Positions 33,362 through 40,494 of a stretch of 52,208 bases of DNA are shown here, piece after piece. Position 1 is the first letter of the stretch. Each line of letters starts with the position of its first letter. The translations under genes were made by a program, and so were the position numbers. Under the pieces are notes generated by a model. The model was not told the DNA's origin. It did no database searches and saw only the letters and a list, made by a program, of their open reading frames with translations. Source of the DNA: Spirochaetota bacterium (GTDB taxonomy: Bacteria; Spirochaetota; Spirochaetia; Treponematales; Rectinemataceae); the NCBI GenBank assembly GCA_022711355.1, contig JAKLFE010000033.1, positions 1-52,208 on the forward strand, read 5' to 3'.

Positions 33362-33610
33362 ATGCCACACAAGGGCGTAAACGGCCGCGATTCCAACCCC
33401 CAGCACCTCGGCGTCAAGACCTACGCCAACGAGGTCGTCACCGCGGGGACCATCATCGTCCGCCAGCGCGGCACGAAGATCCACCCCGGCCTCAACGTCG
33501 GGCTCGGCAAGGACGACACCCTGTACGCCCTCGTCGACGGCACGGTCTTCTTCAAGGAATTCAAGGGCAAGAAGTTCGCCGGCGTCGAGGCCAAGGCCGC
33601 GGCCGAGTGA
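33362..33610 (+). CDS. rpmA: 50S ribosomal protein L27, with a short N-terminal arm
   Basis: 82 aa. The core is typical: [24 protein letters not shown] and [11 protein letters not shown]. The N-terminus is [11 protein letters not shown], about five residues shorter between HK and NGRD than E. coli L27, and there is no Prp cleavage motif. A stop codon (33338-33340) closes the frame upstream and no ATG, GTG or TTG lies between, so a longer form is not encoded. The ribosome site GGAGGGA supports this start. In L27 the N-terminal arm reaches the peptidyl-transferase centre. Confidence 0.95.
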   Translation: MPHKGVNGRDSNPQHLGVKTYANEVVTAGTIIVRQRGTKIHPGLNVGLGKDDTLYALVDGTVFFKEFKGKKFAGVEAKAAAE

Positions 33611-33661
33611 GTCCGGGCCCGCCTCCGCGGGCCGCCTTCAGTCGAGCGGTACTCGATCAAG

Positions 33662-33700
33662 GACCGTCCCGCGCCCGAGCGCCGGGGCGGTCGCGTTTTA
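33662..33700 (+). terminator. Intrinsic terminator after rpmA
   Basis: GACCGTCCC at 33662-33670 pairs with GGGGCGGTC (33684-33692, one G-U), capped by GCGC-CCGA-GCGC, with one bulged base. It is followed by GCGTTTT. A smaller 7-bp hairpin without a T-run lies before it (33616-33633). Confidence 0.7.
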
Positions 33701-33745
33701 TGGGGCCCAGCGCCGCCCCCCCCCCGGCTGTCGAAGCCGCCCGAG

Positions 33746-33756
33746 TATAGTACAAT
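33746..33756 (+). promoter_or_regulatory. -10 region upstream of obg
   Basis: TACAAT (33751-33756) overlaps TATAGT (33746-33751); both are good -10 matches. No clear -35 is seen. A start near 33763 would give a ~30-nt leader that holds GAGGAG. Confidence 0.4.
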
Positions 33757-33794
33757 GCGCCCGTCCAAGGACCCGCAAGAGGAGCTCTAGCCCC

Positions 33795-34904
33795 GTGATC
33801 AGATTCGCCGACGAAGCCACCATCACCGTCAGCTCCGGCAAGGGAGGGGACGGCTGCGTCGCCTTCCGCCGCGAGAAGTACGTGCCTATGGGCGGGCCCG
33901 CGGGCGGCGACGGGGGCCGCGGCGGCGACGTCGTCTTCGAGGTCAGGCGCAATCTCCGCACCCTCGCCCAGCTCCGCTACCAGCAGAGCTTCAAGGCCGA
34001 GAACGGGCAGCCGGGCATGGGCAAGAACATGCACGGCCGCGACGGGGCCGATATCGTGGTGGCCGTGCCCCCGGGCACCATCGTCAAGGACGCCGACTCG
34101 GGCGAGCTGATCAAGGACTTCGGCGCCGGCTCCCTCGCCGCGGCTTCCTCCCGCGAGGGCGAGCGCTGGGTCTTCCTCAAGGGCGGCAAGGGGGGCTGGG
34201 GCAATACCCACTACAAGACCTCGGTCAACCAGGCGCCGCGGACCTTCCAGCCCGGCCAGCCGAGCCTCACGGCCCGCCTCCGCGTCGAGCTCCAGCTCCT
34301 CGCGGATATCGGCTTCGTGGGCTTCCCCAACGCAGGCAAGTCCTCCCTCCTCGACAAGTTCACCAACGCCCGGCCCAAGATCGCCCCCTATCCCTTCACC
34401 ACCAAGATCCCCAACCTCGGCATGCTCCGGATCCACGATCGGGATATCGTCCTGGCCGACATCCCCGGCATCATCGAGGGCGCCCACGAGGGCGCCGGCC
34501 TCGGCCTGCGCTTCCTGAAGCACGTCTCGCGGGCGGCCGCCCTGGCCTTCCTCGTCGACCTCTCCGACGAGAACTGGGAATCGGCCTTCGGCGTCCTCCT
34601 CGAGGAGCTTCGCTCCTACGCCCCCTTCCTCGCCGACAAGCGCCGACTCCTCGTGGCCACGAAGCTCGACCTCCCCGAGGCCGCCGAGCGCTTCGAGGCC
34701 TTCGCCGCGGCCCATCCGGGCGAGCGGGTGCTCGGGCTCTCGGTCTTCTCTGGCAGGGGCGTCGAGGAGCTCGGCGAGGCCTTCCTCGCCATGGTCCTCG
34801 AGGGCGAGAAGGCTCCCGCGGCTCCCGGAGAGCCGGGGGAGGACTTCTTCGGCCCCGAGGACGCTGGTCCCGAGGACGAGGCGGCGCCGGGAGAGGCCGA
34901 GTGA
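33795..34904 (+). CDS. obg: GTPase Obg
   Basis: 369 aa. Obg/CgtA is a GTPase that works in late 50S assembly and stress control. The Gly-rich Obg fold (residues 1-158; GGDGCVAFRREKYVPMGGP) is followed by the G domain with GFPNAGKSS (G1), DIPGIIEGAHEG (G3) and ATKLDLP (G4). The C-terminus is a short acidic tail rather than a TGS or OCT domain. The start is GTG with GAGGAG upstream. Its stop overlaps nadD (GTGA). Confidence 0.96.
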   Translation: MIRFADEATITVSSGKGGDGCVAFRREKYVPMGGPAGGDGGRGGDVVFEVRRNLRTLAQLRYQQSFKAENGQPGMGKNMHGRDGADIVVAVPPGTIVKDADSGELIKDFGAGSLAAASSREGERWVFLKGGKGGWGNTHYKTSVNQAPRTFQPGQPSLTARLRVELQLLADIGFVGFPNAGKSSLLDKFTNARPKIAPYPFTTKIPNLGMLRIHDRDIVLADIPGIIEGAHEGAGLGLRFLKHVSRAAALAFLVDLSDENWESAFGVLLEELRSYAPFLADKRRLLVATKLDLPEAAERFEAFAAAHPGERVLGLSVFSGRGVEELGEAFLAMVLEGEKAPAAPGEPGEDFFGPEDAGPEDEAAPGEAE

Positions 34905-35476
34905 GGCTCCTCCTCCTCGGCGGGTCCTTCAATCCCGTCCACCTCGGGCACCTCGTCATGGCCGACGAGGTCCGCGTCCAGTTCGGCTACGACCTCGTCG
35001 TCCTGGTGCCCGCCTCCAGCCCGCCCCACAAGGGCCTGGAGGGAGACCCCGGCCCCGAGCGGCGCCTGGTCATGCTCAGGCTCGCCGTCGAGGGCGACCG
35101 CGCCATGGCCGTGGACGACGCCGAGATCTCGCGGGGCGGGATATCCTACACGATCGATACGATACGCGACCTGGCCTCCCGCTACCGTCCCGAGGGCAAG
35201 CCCGGCTTGATCCTCGGCGACGACCTCCTCGCCGGCTTCCCCTCCTGGCGGGAGCCCGAGGCCATAGCCGCCGAGGCCGACCTCATCTGCGCGCGCCGCC
35301 TCTCGGCAGCCCGCCCGAGCTTCCCCTTCCCGCACCGCTGCGCCGACAACAGCCTCCTGCCCATCTCCTCGAGCCTCGTGCGCGAGCGCGTCGCCTCGGG
35401 GGGGGCCTGGGCCTACCTCGTGCCCGCGGGGGTCCGCGACTACATCACGGAGAACCGCCTCTATGGACTACGCTGA
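34901..35476 (+). CDS. nadD: Nicotinate-nucleotide adenylyltransferase
   Basis: 191 aa. NadD joins NaMN and ATP to make deamido-NAD. The nucleotidyltransferase motif is GGSFNPVHLGH with His14 and His17, and the C-terminal ISSSLVRERV motif matches ISSTxIR. The GTG start overlaps the obg stop (GTGA). The order obg-nadD-yqeK-lytR-rsfS is seen in spirochaetes and, in part, in Firmicutes. Confidence 0.94.
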   Translation: MRLLLLGGSFNPVHLGHLVMADEVRVQFGYDLVVLVPASSPPHKGLEGDPGPERRLVMLRLAVEGDRAMAVDDAEISRGGISYTIDTIRDLASRYRPEGKPGLILGDDLLAGFPSWREPEAIAAEADLICARRLSAARPSFPFPHRCADNSLLPISSSLVRERVASGGAWAYLVPAGVRDYITENRLYGLR

Positions 35477-36053
35477 GCTGGCCTCGCGCGTCGAGGCGCG
35501 CATCTCGGGAGGCCCGGCGGCCCTCTCGCCCCGCCGCCTCGGGCATTCGCGCCGCGTGGCCGAGCTCGCCGCCCGGCTCTGCGAGCGGGCGGCGATAGAC
35601 CCCGAGCGGGGCAGGGCCGCCGGCCTCGCCCACGACATGTGCAAGGAGCTGCCCAAGGAGGAGCAGGCGGCCCTCGCCGCCGCCTATCCCGGCGCGGCCG
35701 CCTCGGCCTTCCTCCGCGACAAGGCCTCCCACGGCCCCGCCGCGGCCTTCCTCCTGGCGCGGGACTTCGGCGTCGACGACGCCGAGCTCCTCGGCGCCGT
35801 CGCCCACCATACCCTCGGCCGGCCGGGCATGTCCGACCTCGAGGTCATCGTCTACTGCGCGGACAAGCTCGAGCCCGGCCGCGGGGAGCTCGAGGCTGGC
35901 TTCCGCGAGCGCTGCCTCGGCCTGGCCCCGGGGCCCCTCCTGGCAGAGGTCGTGCCCCGCTCCGTCCGCTGGCTCGAGTCCGAGGGCCTCGCCGTGGCGC
36001 CCGAGACCCGCGAGCTCCTCGAGTACCTCGAAGGGAAGAAGATCGCATCATGA
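35463..36053 (+). CDS. yqeK: HD-domain hydrolase YqeK (Ap4A hydrolase)
   Basis: 196 aa. YqeK splits diadenosine tetraphosphate symmetrically to two ADP. HD-domain metal ligands are visible in LGHSRRVAE, LAHDMCKE, SHGPAAAFL and AHHTLGRPGMS, with the YCADKLEPGR motif typical of YqeK. It overlaps nadD by 14 nt and lytR by ATGA. Confidence 0.92.
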   Translation: MDYAELASRVEARISGGPAALSPRRLGHSRRVAELAARLCERAAIDPERGRAAGLAHDMCKELPKEEQAALAAAYPGAAASAFLRDKASHGPAAAFLLARDFGVDDAELLGAVAHHTLGRPGMSDLEVIVYCADKLEPGRGELEAGFRERCLGLAPGPLLAEVVPRSVRWLESEGLAVAPETRELLEYLEGKKIAS

Positions 36054-37234
36054 AACGCCTCGCGTTCGAGAAGAGCTCCATCCTCCTCCTCGTCATCTGC
36101 GCCGTCCTGGCCGGGGCCGTCCTCTTCCTCTATCTTTCCCTCCGCTCGGACGCGGTGGACCAGGCCATGAAGTCGGACCGCATCCTCAACCTCGCGATCA
36201 TCATCGAGCGGGATGGCAAGCCGGCCTCGACCCAGGTCTTCCTCTTCTACCCGGCCAACTCCCGCGCCGCCCTCCTCGACGTGCCCGGCGAGACGGGCCT
36301 CATCATCAAGTCCCTCAACAAGGTAGACCGGATCGACGTGCTCTACGACCGGCGCCGCCCGGGGGCCTACGTGGCCGAGATCGCCGGCCTCGTCCAGGCC
36401 GAGCTGCCCTACTGGATCGTCTTCGACGAGGAGGGCCTCCGCGACGCGACCGACCTCCTCGACGGCATCGAGATCTTCGTACCCGAGGCGGTCGACAAGC
36501 CGGGACCGCCCCGTGCACTCCTCCCCGCCGGGGCCCTCCTCCTCGACGGGGACAAGGCCGCCCAGTACGCCTTCTACGCCGACCCCGAGGAGGCCGAGGC
36601 CGACCGCGCCGCGCGCCGGCAGCGGCTCTTCCAGGCCCTCATCCGGCGTATCGGCGAGAAGGCCCCCTGGCTCGCCCGGCGCGAGGTCTACCCGGCCTTC
36701 CGCGGCTCCCTGCGCACGAACCTCTCGGACGATTCCCTCAGGCGCTTCCTGCCCGAGCTCGCCAAGATGGACGCCGACCGGCTCCTCCTCCAGCGCGTCA
36801 CCGGAGCCTACCGGAGCGTCGACGGGCAGCGCCTCCTCTTCCCCCACTACGACGGCGAGCTCGTCCGGGACATCGTCAAGCAGACCCTGAACGCCCTCGC
36901 CAACTCGGGCTCGGCCTCCCCGGCCGACAAGATATTCACCCTCGAGGTCCTGAACGGCACGCCGATCAAGGGCCTGGCCAAGCGCGCGGCCGAGATCTTC
37001 CAGAGCTTCGGCTACGACGTCGTTTCCGTGGGCAACGCCGAGCGGGACGACGTCGACCGGACCTCCGTCGTCGACCGCTTCTCCAACGCCGAGGCGGCCA
37101 AGTCGATAGCCGGCGTGATCCGCTGCGAGAACCTGAGCCTCGTCGGGGGCGCCCTCGAGGAGGGAGCCAAGGCGGAGGCCGATTTCACCGTCATCCTGGG
37201 GAAGGACTTCAATGGAAGATACTGCATCCGATAG
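36050..37234 (+). CDS. LytR/CpsA/Psr-family protein with LytR_C domain
   Basis: 394 aa. One N-terminal membrane helix (residues ~10-30) places the rest outside. The LCP-type domain (KSDRILNLAIIIER to about 290) is divergent: the usual DSR motif is not clear. The C-terminal LytR_C domain is recognisable (LEVLNGTPIKGLAKRA, then GYDVVSVGNA). LCP enzymes transfer glycopolymers to peptidoglycan in Gram-positives; in spirochaetes the role is not established. Coupled by ATGA to yqeK and overlapping rsfS by 23 nt. Confidence 0.82.
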   Translation: MKRLAFEKSSILLLVICAVLAGAVLFLYLSLRSDAVDQAMKSDRILNLAIIIERDGKPASTQVFLFYPANSRAALLDVPGETGLIIKSLNKVDRIDVLYDRRRPGAYVAEIAGLVQAELPYWIVFDEEGLRDATDLLDGIEIFVPEAVDKPGPPRALLPAGALLLDGDKAAQYAFYADPEEAEADRAARRQRLFQALIRRIGEKAPWLARREVYPAFRGSLRTNLSDDSLRRFLPELAKMDADRLLLQRVTGAYRSVDGQRLLFPHYDGELVRDIVKQTLNALANSGSASPADKIFTLEVLNGTPIKGLAKRAAEIFQSFGYDVVSVGNAERDDVDRTSVVDRFSNAEAAKSIAGVIRCENLSLVGGALEEGAKAEADFTVILGKDFNGRYCIR

Positions 37235-37589
37235 CAGGACGAAGGCCCTCGGCCTCGCCCGGGTCCTCGCCGACCACAAGGGCGGGGACGTCCTGGCCCT
37301 CGACCTGGCCGCCCAGGCCGGCTGGACCGATTACTTCGTCATCGCCACGGCCTCGAGCGGCACCCACCTCCGCTCCCTCGCGCGCTTCGCGGACGAGTAC
37401 GCCGCCGAGCGGGGCCTCGGACGGATCAACCGATCCTCGCTGGCGGAGGACGAGGAGTGGGCCCTCGCCGACTACGGCGACGTCGTCGTCCACGTCATGA
37501 CCGAGCGCGCCAGGGCCTTCTACGAGCTCGAGAAGCTCTGGTTCCAGTCCAAGGCCACCCGCGTGGAAGCCTCGGGCAAGCCGCTTTAA
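37212..37589 (+). CDS. rsfS: Ribosome silencing factor RsfS
   Basis: 125 aa. RsfS binds L14 and blocks joining of 30S and 50S subunits when nutrients are low. The core is clear: WTDYFVIATASSGTHLRS and EWALADYGDVVVHVMTERARAFYELEKLW. The ATG lies within the end of the lytR gene, with GGAAGG before it. Confidence 0.94.
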   Translation: MEDTASDSRTKALGLARVLADHKGGDVLALDLAAQAGWTDYFVIATASSGTHLRSLARFADEYAAERGLGRINRSSLAEDEEWALADYGDVVVHVMTERARAFYELEKLWFQSKATRVEASGKPL

Positions 37590-37626
37590 AATGCGGGGGG
37601 CCGCCCCTTGAGAGGACGGCCCCCGC
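37588..37626 (-). terminator. Intrinsic terminator for the acidic-protein gene
   Basis: A GC stem (arms 37593-37603 and 37617-37626, one bulged base) is followed on the minus strand by ATTTT. On the plus strand no T-run follows, although the hairpin may also slow transcription coming out of rsfS. Confidence 0.65.
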
Positions 37627-37649
37627 CTTCCCGCCTACTGATCCGAGGC

Positions 37650-37988
37650 TCACTCGTCGAAATCGTCGTAGTCTATGTCGTCCTCATAATCGTAATCCGC
37701 GTCTTCCTCGTCCTCTTCCTCGTCGTCGAAGTCGTCGCCCGACTCATCGTCCTCGTCGTCGAAATCGTCGTCCTCGTCGTCGAAATCGTCGTCGGCGTCG
37801 TCCACGTCCTCGTCCTCGAGGTCGTCGAATTCCTCTTCTTCCTCGAAATCGTCGTCTTCGTAGTCGTCGTAGCTGTCGTCGAAGAGCAGGATGCCCGGCT
37901 GGGGGCCCTCAGTCCCCTCGCCGGCGATCGGCAGGAGCGCCAGCTCGGGGGCTTCGAAAGAAGCGGATTCGCCGTAGGTGGGAGCCAT
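37650..37988 (-). CDS. Extremely acidic protein of unknown function
   Basis: 112 aa. The first ~37 residues are ordinary (ending PQPGILLFDDS); the remaining ~75 are almost only Asp and Glu with spaced Phe and Tyr, including repeats of DDFDDED. No signal peptide or known domain is present. The gene is supported by AGGAGG 9 nt before the ATG, a consensus-like promoter and a terminator. Acidic tails of this kind can mimic nucleic acid, bind basic proteins or metal, or tune RNA polymerase; nothing here decides between these. Confidence 0.72.
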   Translation of the reverse strand: MAPTYGESASFEAPELALLPIAGEGTEGPQPGILLFDDSYDDYEDDDFEEEEEFDDLEDEDVDDADDDFDDEDDDFDDEDDESGDDFDDEEEDEEDADYDYEDDIDYDDFDE

Positions 37989-38050
37989 ATCTTATATCCT
38001 CCTGAGGAAAAGTGGCGCCTCCGGTCTGCTGAGGCCCGGGACGAGCGGTG

Positions 38051-38078
38051 GGGGCGGCTTCGAGCCTCGTTCCGCCCC
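38051..38078 (-). promoter_or_regulatory. Hairpin in the leader of the acidic-protein gene
   Basis: GGGGCGG and CCGCCCC (7 bp, 14-nt loop) lie in the ~95-nt leader, just after the predicted transcription start. A second weaker stem (GCCTC/GAGGC) lies nearer the ribosome site. The leader might regulate translation; no known riboswitch class is recognised. Confidence 0.35.
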
Positions 38079-38089
38079 TAGCCAATCGA

Positions 38090-38119
38090 AATCTAAAAGA
38101 GTAATCGCCGGTCTGTCAA
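38090..38119 (-). promoter_or_regulatory. Promoter of the acidic-protein gene
   Basis: On the minus strand TTGACA (38119-38114) and TAGATT (38095-38090) are spaced by 18 nt, giving a start near 38083. Confidence 0.62.
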
Positions 38120-38301
38120 CTACGAATATGAAATAAATGACGGCCGCGAAAGGGGCCTCGCGGGCGGCCGGAGGGTGCCGCCGAGGGCCTCGAGGCTCCG
38201 GCCGCGGGCAGTGGGCGGGGCGGGGGAGGAAGCCTGGACCGCGAGCTCCCCGCGAGGCCGGGGAATCCCCCGCAGCCCTGGCCGCGCATGCCCCGCGGGG
38301 T
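38120..38301. other. Non-coding GC-rich gap between divergent promoters
   Basis: About 180 bp lie between the promoter of the acidic-protein gene and that of ispE. Open frames here are short, Arg/Pro-rich and lack ribosome sites, so none is called. Several short GC inverted repeats occur, as expected from composition. I see no RNA gene or known regulatory element. Confidence 0.5.
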
Positions 38302-38329
38302 TTGACAAGGCTTTGTTTATCGGTATAAT
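38302..38329 (+). promoter_or_regulatory. Consensus promoter of ispE, giving a near-leaderless mRNA
   Basis: TTGACA (38302-38307) and TATAAT (38324-38329) both match sigma-70 consensus perfectly, with 16-nt spacing. The ispE ATG starts 11 nt after the -10 box, so the leader would be only a few nucleotides, with no Shine-Dalgarno site. Confidence 0.82.
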
Positions 38330-38339
38330 GACGCCCTCG

Positions 38340-39218
38340 ATGGCGGCAAGCGTCCGCGTTCAGGCTCCGGCCAAGATCAATCTCCATCTCCGCGTCTACG
38401 GTCGGCGGCCTGACGGTTTCCATGGGATTTCGAGCCTCTTCCAGGCCCTGACCCTCTCGGACACGATCGTCGTCCGTTCTTTGAAAAAGCCCGATGCCGT
38501 CGAGGTCGACGGCGTCTTCGATTGTCCGCCCGAGCGAACGACCCTCTACAAGGCCGCCCTCGCGTTCCGGGAGGCCACCGGCATCAGGGAGGGGCTTCAC
38601 CTCGCGGCCGAGAAGCGCGTGCCGGCCGGCGCCGGCCTGGGCGGGGGCTCGGGCGACGCGGCCGCGGTCCTGCGCGGCCTCGACGCCCTATTCGGCACGG
38701 CCCTGCCCAAGGAGGAGCTCGAGCGCCTCGGCGCCTCCGTGGGGAGCGACGTTCCCTTCTTCCTATCCTGCGGGGCGGCCCTCGTCTCGGGGAGGGGAGA
38801 GGCGGTGGAGAGCATAGCCTGCCGCGGGGACCTGGCCTTCGTGGTCATCTTCCCCGGCTTTCCGGTCGGGACCGCTTGGGCCTACGCCCTCCTCGACGAG
38901 GAGCGCCCCGACGACTCACGGGAGCCCGATCCTGGCCCCTCCGTGCTGGAGGCCGCCTATCGCGCCGGGCCCCCTGCCTGGCCCTTCGCCAACTCCTTCG
39001 AGCCCTACGTCGCCTCCCGGCGCCCCGCCATCCTCGCGGCGCGGGAGCGCCTCCTGGCCGCGGGAGCCGGCTTCGCCGCCATGAGCGGCTCCGGCAGCGC
39101 CCTCTTCGGGGCCTACGAGGATCCGGAAGCCGCGCGCTCGGCCCGCGCCCGGCTCGCGGCGGAAGGCTTCCAGGCCTACCTGGCCCTGCCGCTTGCGCGC
39201 CCGCCTGCCCTCGATTAG
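38340..39218 (+). CDS. ispE: 4-diphosphocytidyl-2-C-methyl-D-erythritol kinase (IspE)
   Basis: 292 aa. IspE phosphorylates CDP-ME in the MEP pathway. GHMP-kinase motifs are visible: [11 protein letters not shown], the ATP loop [15 protein letters not shown] and the C-terminal [12 protein letters not shown]. The ATG at 38340 is preferred because the earlier in-frame ATG (38328) lies inside the -10 box and would be upstream of the transcript. Confidence 0.95.
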   Translation: MAASVRVQAPAKINLHLRVYGRRPDGFHGISSLFQALTLSDTIVVRSLKKPDAVEVDGVFDCPPERTTLYKAALAFREATGIREGLHLAAEKRVPAGAGLGGGSGDAAAVLRGLDALFGTALPKEELERLGASVGSDVPFFLSCGAALVSGRGEAVESIACRGDLAFVVIFPGFPVGTAWAYALLDEERPDDSREPDPGPSVLEAAYRAGPPAWPFANSFEPYVASRRPAILAARERLLAAGAGFAAMSGSGSALFGAYEDPEAARSARARLAAEGFQAYLALPLARPPALD

Positions 39219-39221
39219 AAT
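39193..39221 (+). promoter_or_regulatory. Possible promoter of spoVG
   Basis: TTGCGC (39193-39198) and TAGAAT (39216-39221) are spaced by 17 nt; the -10 overlaps the ispE stop codon. The -35 box is weak. Confidence 0.33.
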
Positions 39222-39264
39222 CGTAGCCGGTACAAAGCGTGGGCCGTCAAGGAGTGTCGCCGCC

Positions 39265-39549
39265 ATGGAGATCACGGACATCCGCATCCGCAGGGTCACG
39301 ACCGAGGGCAAGCTCAAGGCGTACGTGACGGTGACCTTCGACGACTGCTTCGTCGTGCATAACGTGAAGATAATAGAGGGTAAGAGCGGCGTCTTCATCG
39401 CGATGCCGAGCAGGAAGACGAGGAACGGCGAGTACAAGGACATCGCCCATCCCATCCATCCCGATTTCCGCTCCCGCCTCCAGGAGAAGATCCTCGAGGC
39501 CTTCGAGACGGCCCCGCTCACCGACGCCACCCCGGCGGACTTCGACTAG
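39265..39549 (+). CDS. spoVG: SpoVG-family nucleic-acid-binding regulator
   Basis: 94 aa, full length. The family core is nearly canonical: [31 protein letters not shown] and [20 protein letters not shown]. SpoVG binds DNA and RNA and acts as a global regulator in Bacillus, Listeria, Staphylococcus and Borrelia. AAGGAG lies 10 nt before the ATG. It is followed after 33 nt by a tRNA gene. Confidence 0.95.
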   Translation: MEITDIRIRRVTTEGKLKAYVTVTFDDCFVVHNVKIIEGKSGVFIAMPSRKTRNGEYKDIAHPIHPDFRSRLQEKILEAFETAPLTDATPADFD

Positions 39550-39582
39550 CTCCCTTCATCGGGCGTCCAGCGCTTTCGTTAT

Positions 39583-39654
39583 TGGGACGTCGGCAAGCGG
39601 TAAGCCCTCGGACTTTGGCTCCGATATTCGCAGGTTCGAATCCTGCCGTCCCAG
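39583..39654 (+). tRNA. tRNA-Gln (anticodon UUG)
   Basis: A complete cloverleaf is formed: acceptor TGGGACG/CGTCCCA, D arm GGC/GCC, anticodon stem TCGGA/TCCGA with loop CTTTGGC (anticodon TTG at 39615-39617), and T arm GCAGG-TTCGAAT-CCTGC. The discriminator base is G and the CCA end is not encoded. It lies between spoVG and the L25 gene with short gaps on both sides and no own promoter visible. Confidence 0.95.
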
Positions 39655-39690
39655 CTTTCACATAGAATTTCTAGGGCAAGGAGACTTTAC

Positions 39691-40398
39691 ATGAATCATC
39701 CCGTTCTTAACGCCGTCGCGCGCGCGCAGACGACGAAGGGCGAGCTTCGCGGCCTCCGCGTGAGCGGAAAGATCCCCGCCGTCATCTACGGCGGCGGCGA
39801 GGCCGCCACCGCGATCCTCCTCGACGAGAAGGACTTCGCCCAGGCCACCTCGGGCATCTCCGAGAGCACCATCATCTCCATCGACGTCGGCGGCAAGAAG
39901 ATGCAGGCCTTCGTCAAGGAGCGCCAGCGCGAGCCGGTCTCCGGCAAGATCATCCACGTCGACTTCATCGAGGTCGTCAAGGGCCGCGCCATCCACGCCA
40001 AGGTCTCCATCCACCTCGTCGGAACGCCTGTCGGCGTCCGCGAGGGCGGCATCCTCGAGAACCCCGCCCACGAGATCGAGGTCGAGTGCGATCCCTCCGT
40101 CCTCCCCGAGAAGATCGAGATCGACGTCTCCAACCTCGCGGCCAACCACTCCATCCACGTCCGCGACATCCCGGCTATCGCCGGAGTCAAGGTGCTCACG
40201 AGCGCCGAGCTCGTGGTCGCCGCGGTGAAGTACGCCAAGGCCGAGGCTGAGCCCGAGGCCGCCGCCGCCGCTCCCGCCGAGGGCGCCGAGGCCGCCGCCG
40301 CCGGGGCCGCTCCCGCCGCGGGCGCCGCTCCCGCCGCCGGGGCCGCCGCCGCCGCCGGGGCAGCCCCCGCCGCCGAGAAGAAAGCCGAGAAGAAGTAA
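39691..40398 (+). CDS. rplY: 50S ribosomal protein L25 (Ctc/TL5 type) with Ala-rich tail
   Basis: 235 aa. The 5S-rRNA-binding N-terminal domain (KGELRGLRVSGKIPAVIYGG) is followed by the TL5-type beta domain (EIEVECDPSVLPEKIEIDV). The last ~55 residues are a low-complexity Ala/Pro/Gly tail with GAAPAA repeats and a basic end. AAGGAG precedes the ATG. The gene starts 36 nt after tRNA-Gln, so it is probably transcribed through it. pth, its usual neighbour, is not here. Confidence 0.94.
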   Translation: MNHPVLNAVARAQTTKGELRGLRVSGKIPAVIYGGGEAATAILLDEKDFAQATSGISESTIISIDVGGKKMQAFVKERQREPVSGKIIHVDFIEVVKGRAIHAKVSIHLVGTPVGVREGGILENPAHEIEVECDPSVLPEKIEIDVSNLAANHSIHVRDIPAIAGVKVLTSAELVVAAVKYAKAEAEPEAAAAAPAEGAEAAAAGAAPAAGAAPAAGAAAAAGAAPAAEKKAEKK

Positions 40399-40436
40399 AG
40401 CTCCGGCGCGGCCTCGGCCGCGACCGAAGGCCGGAA

Positions 40437-40482
40437 GGGGAGGGGAGGCCGGGCCGAGGCCCGGACCCCTCCCCCTTTTTTT
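40437..40482 (+). terminator. Strong intrinsic terminator after L25
   Basis: A 9-bp outer stem (GGGGAGGGG / CCCCTCCCC) continues into a 7-bp inner stem (CCGGGCC / GGCCCGG) and is followed by seven T. Confidence 0.92.
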
Positions 40483-40494
40483 CGCGAGGAGAGC

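Noticed and set aside
37650..37988. Repeated GTC/GTCGTC triplets as a possible microsatellite or CRISPR-like array
   Set aside because: They are Asp/Glu codons of the acidic protein read on the other strand. Unit length varies and there are no spacers.
38051..38078. Leader hairpin of the acidic-protein gene as a riboswitch
   Set aside because: No conserved core of any known riboswitch class can be recognised; only a simple hairpin is supported.
38137..38330. Short plus-strand frame of 63 codons before ispE
   Set aside because: Arg/Pro/Gly-rich, without ribosome site or homology, and it crosses the ispE promoter.
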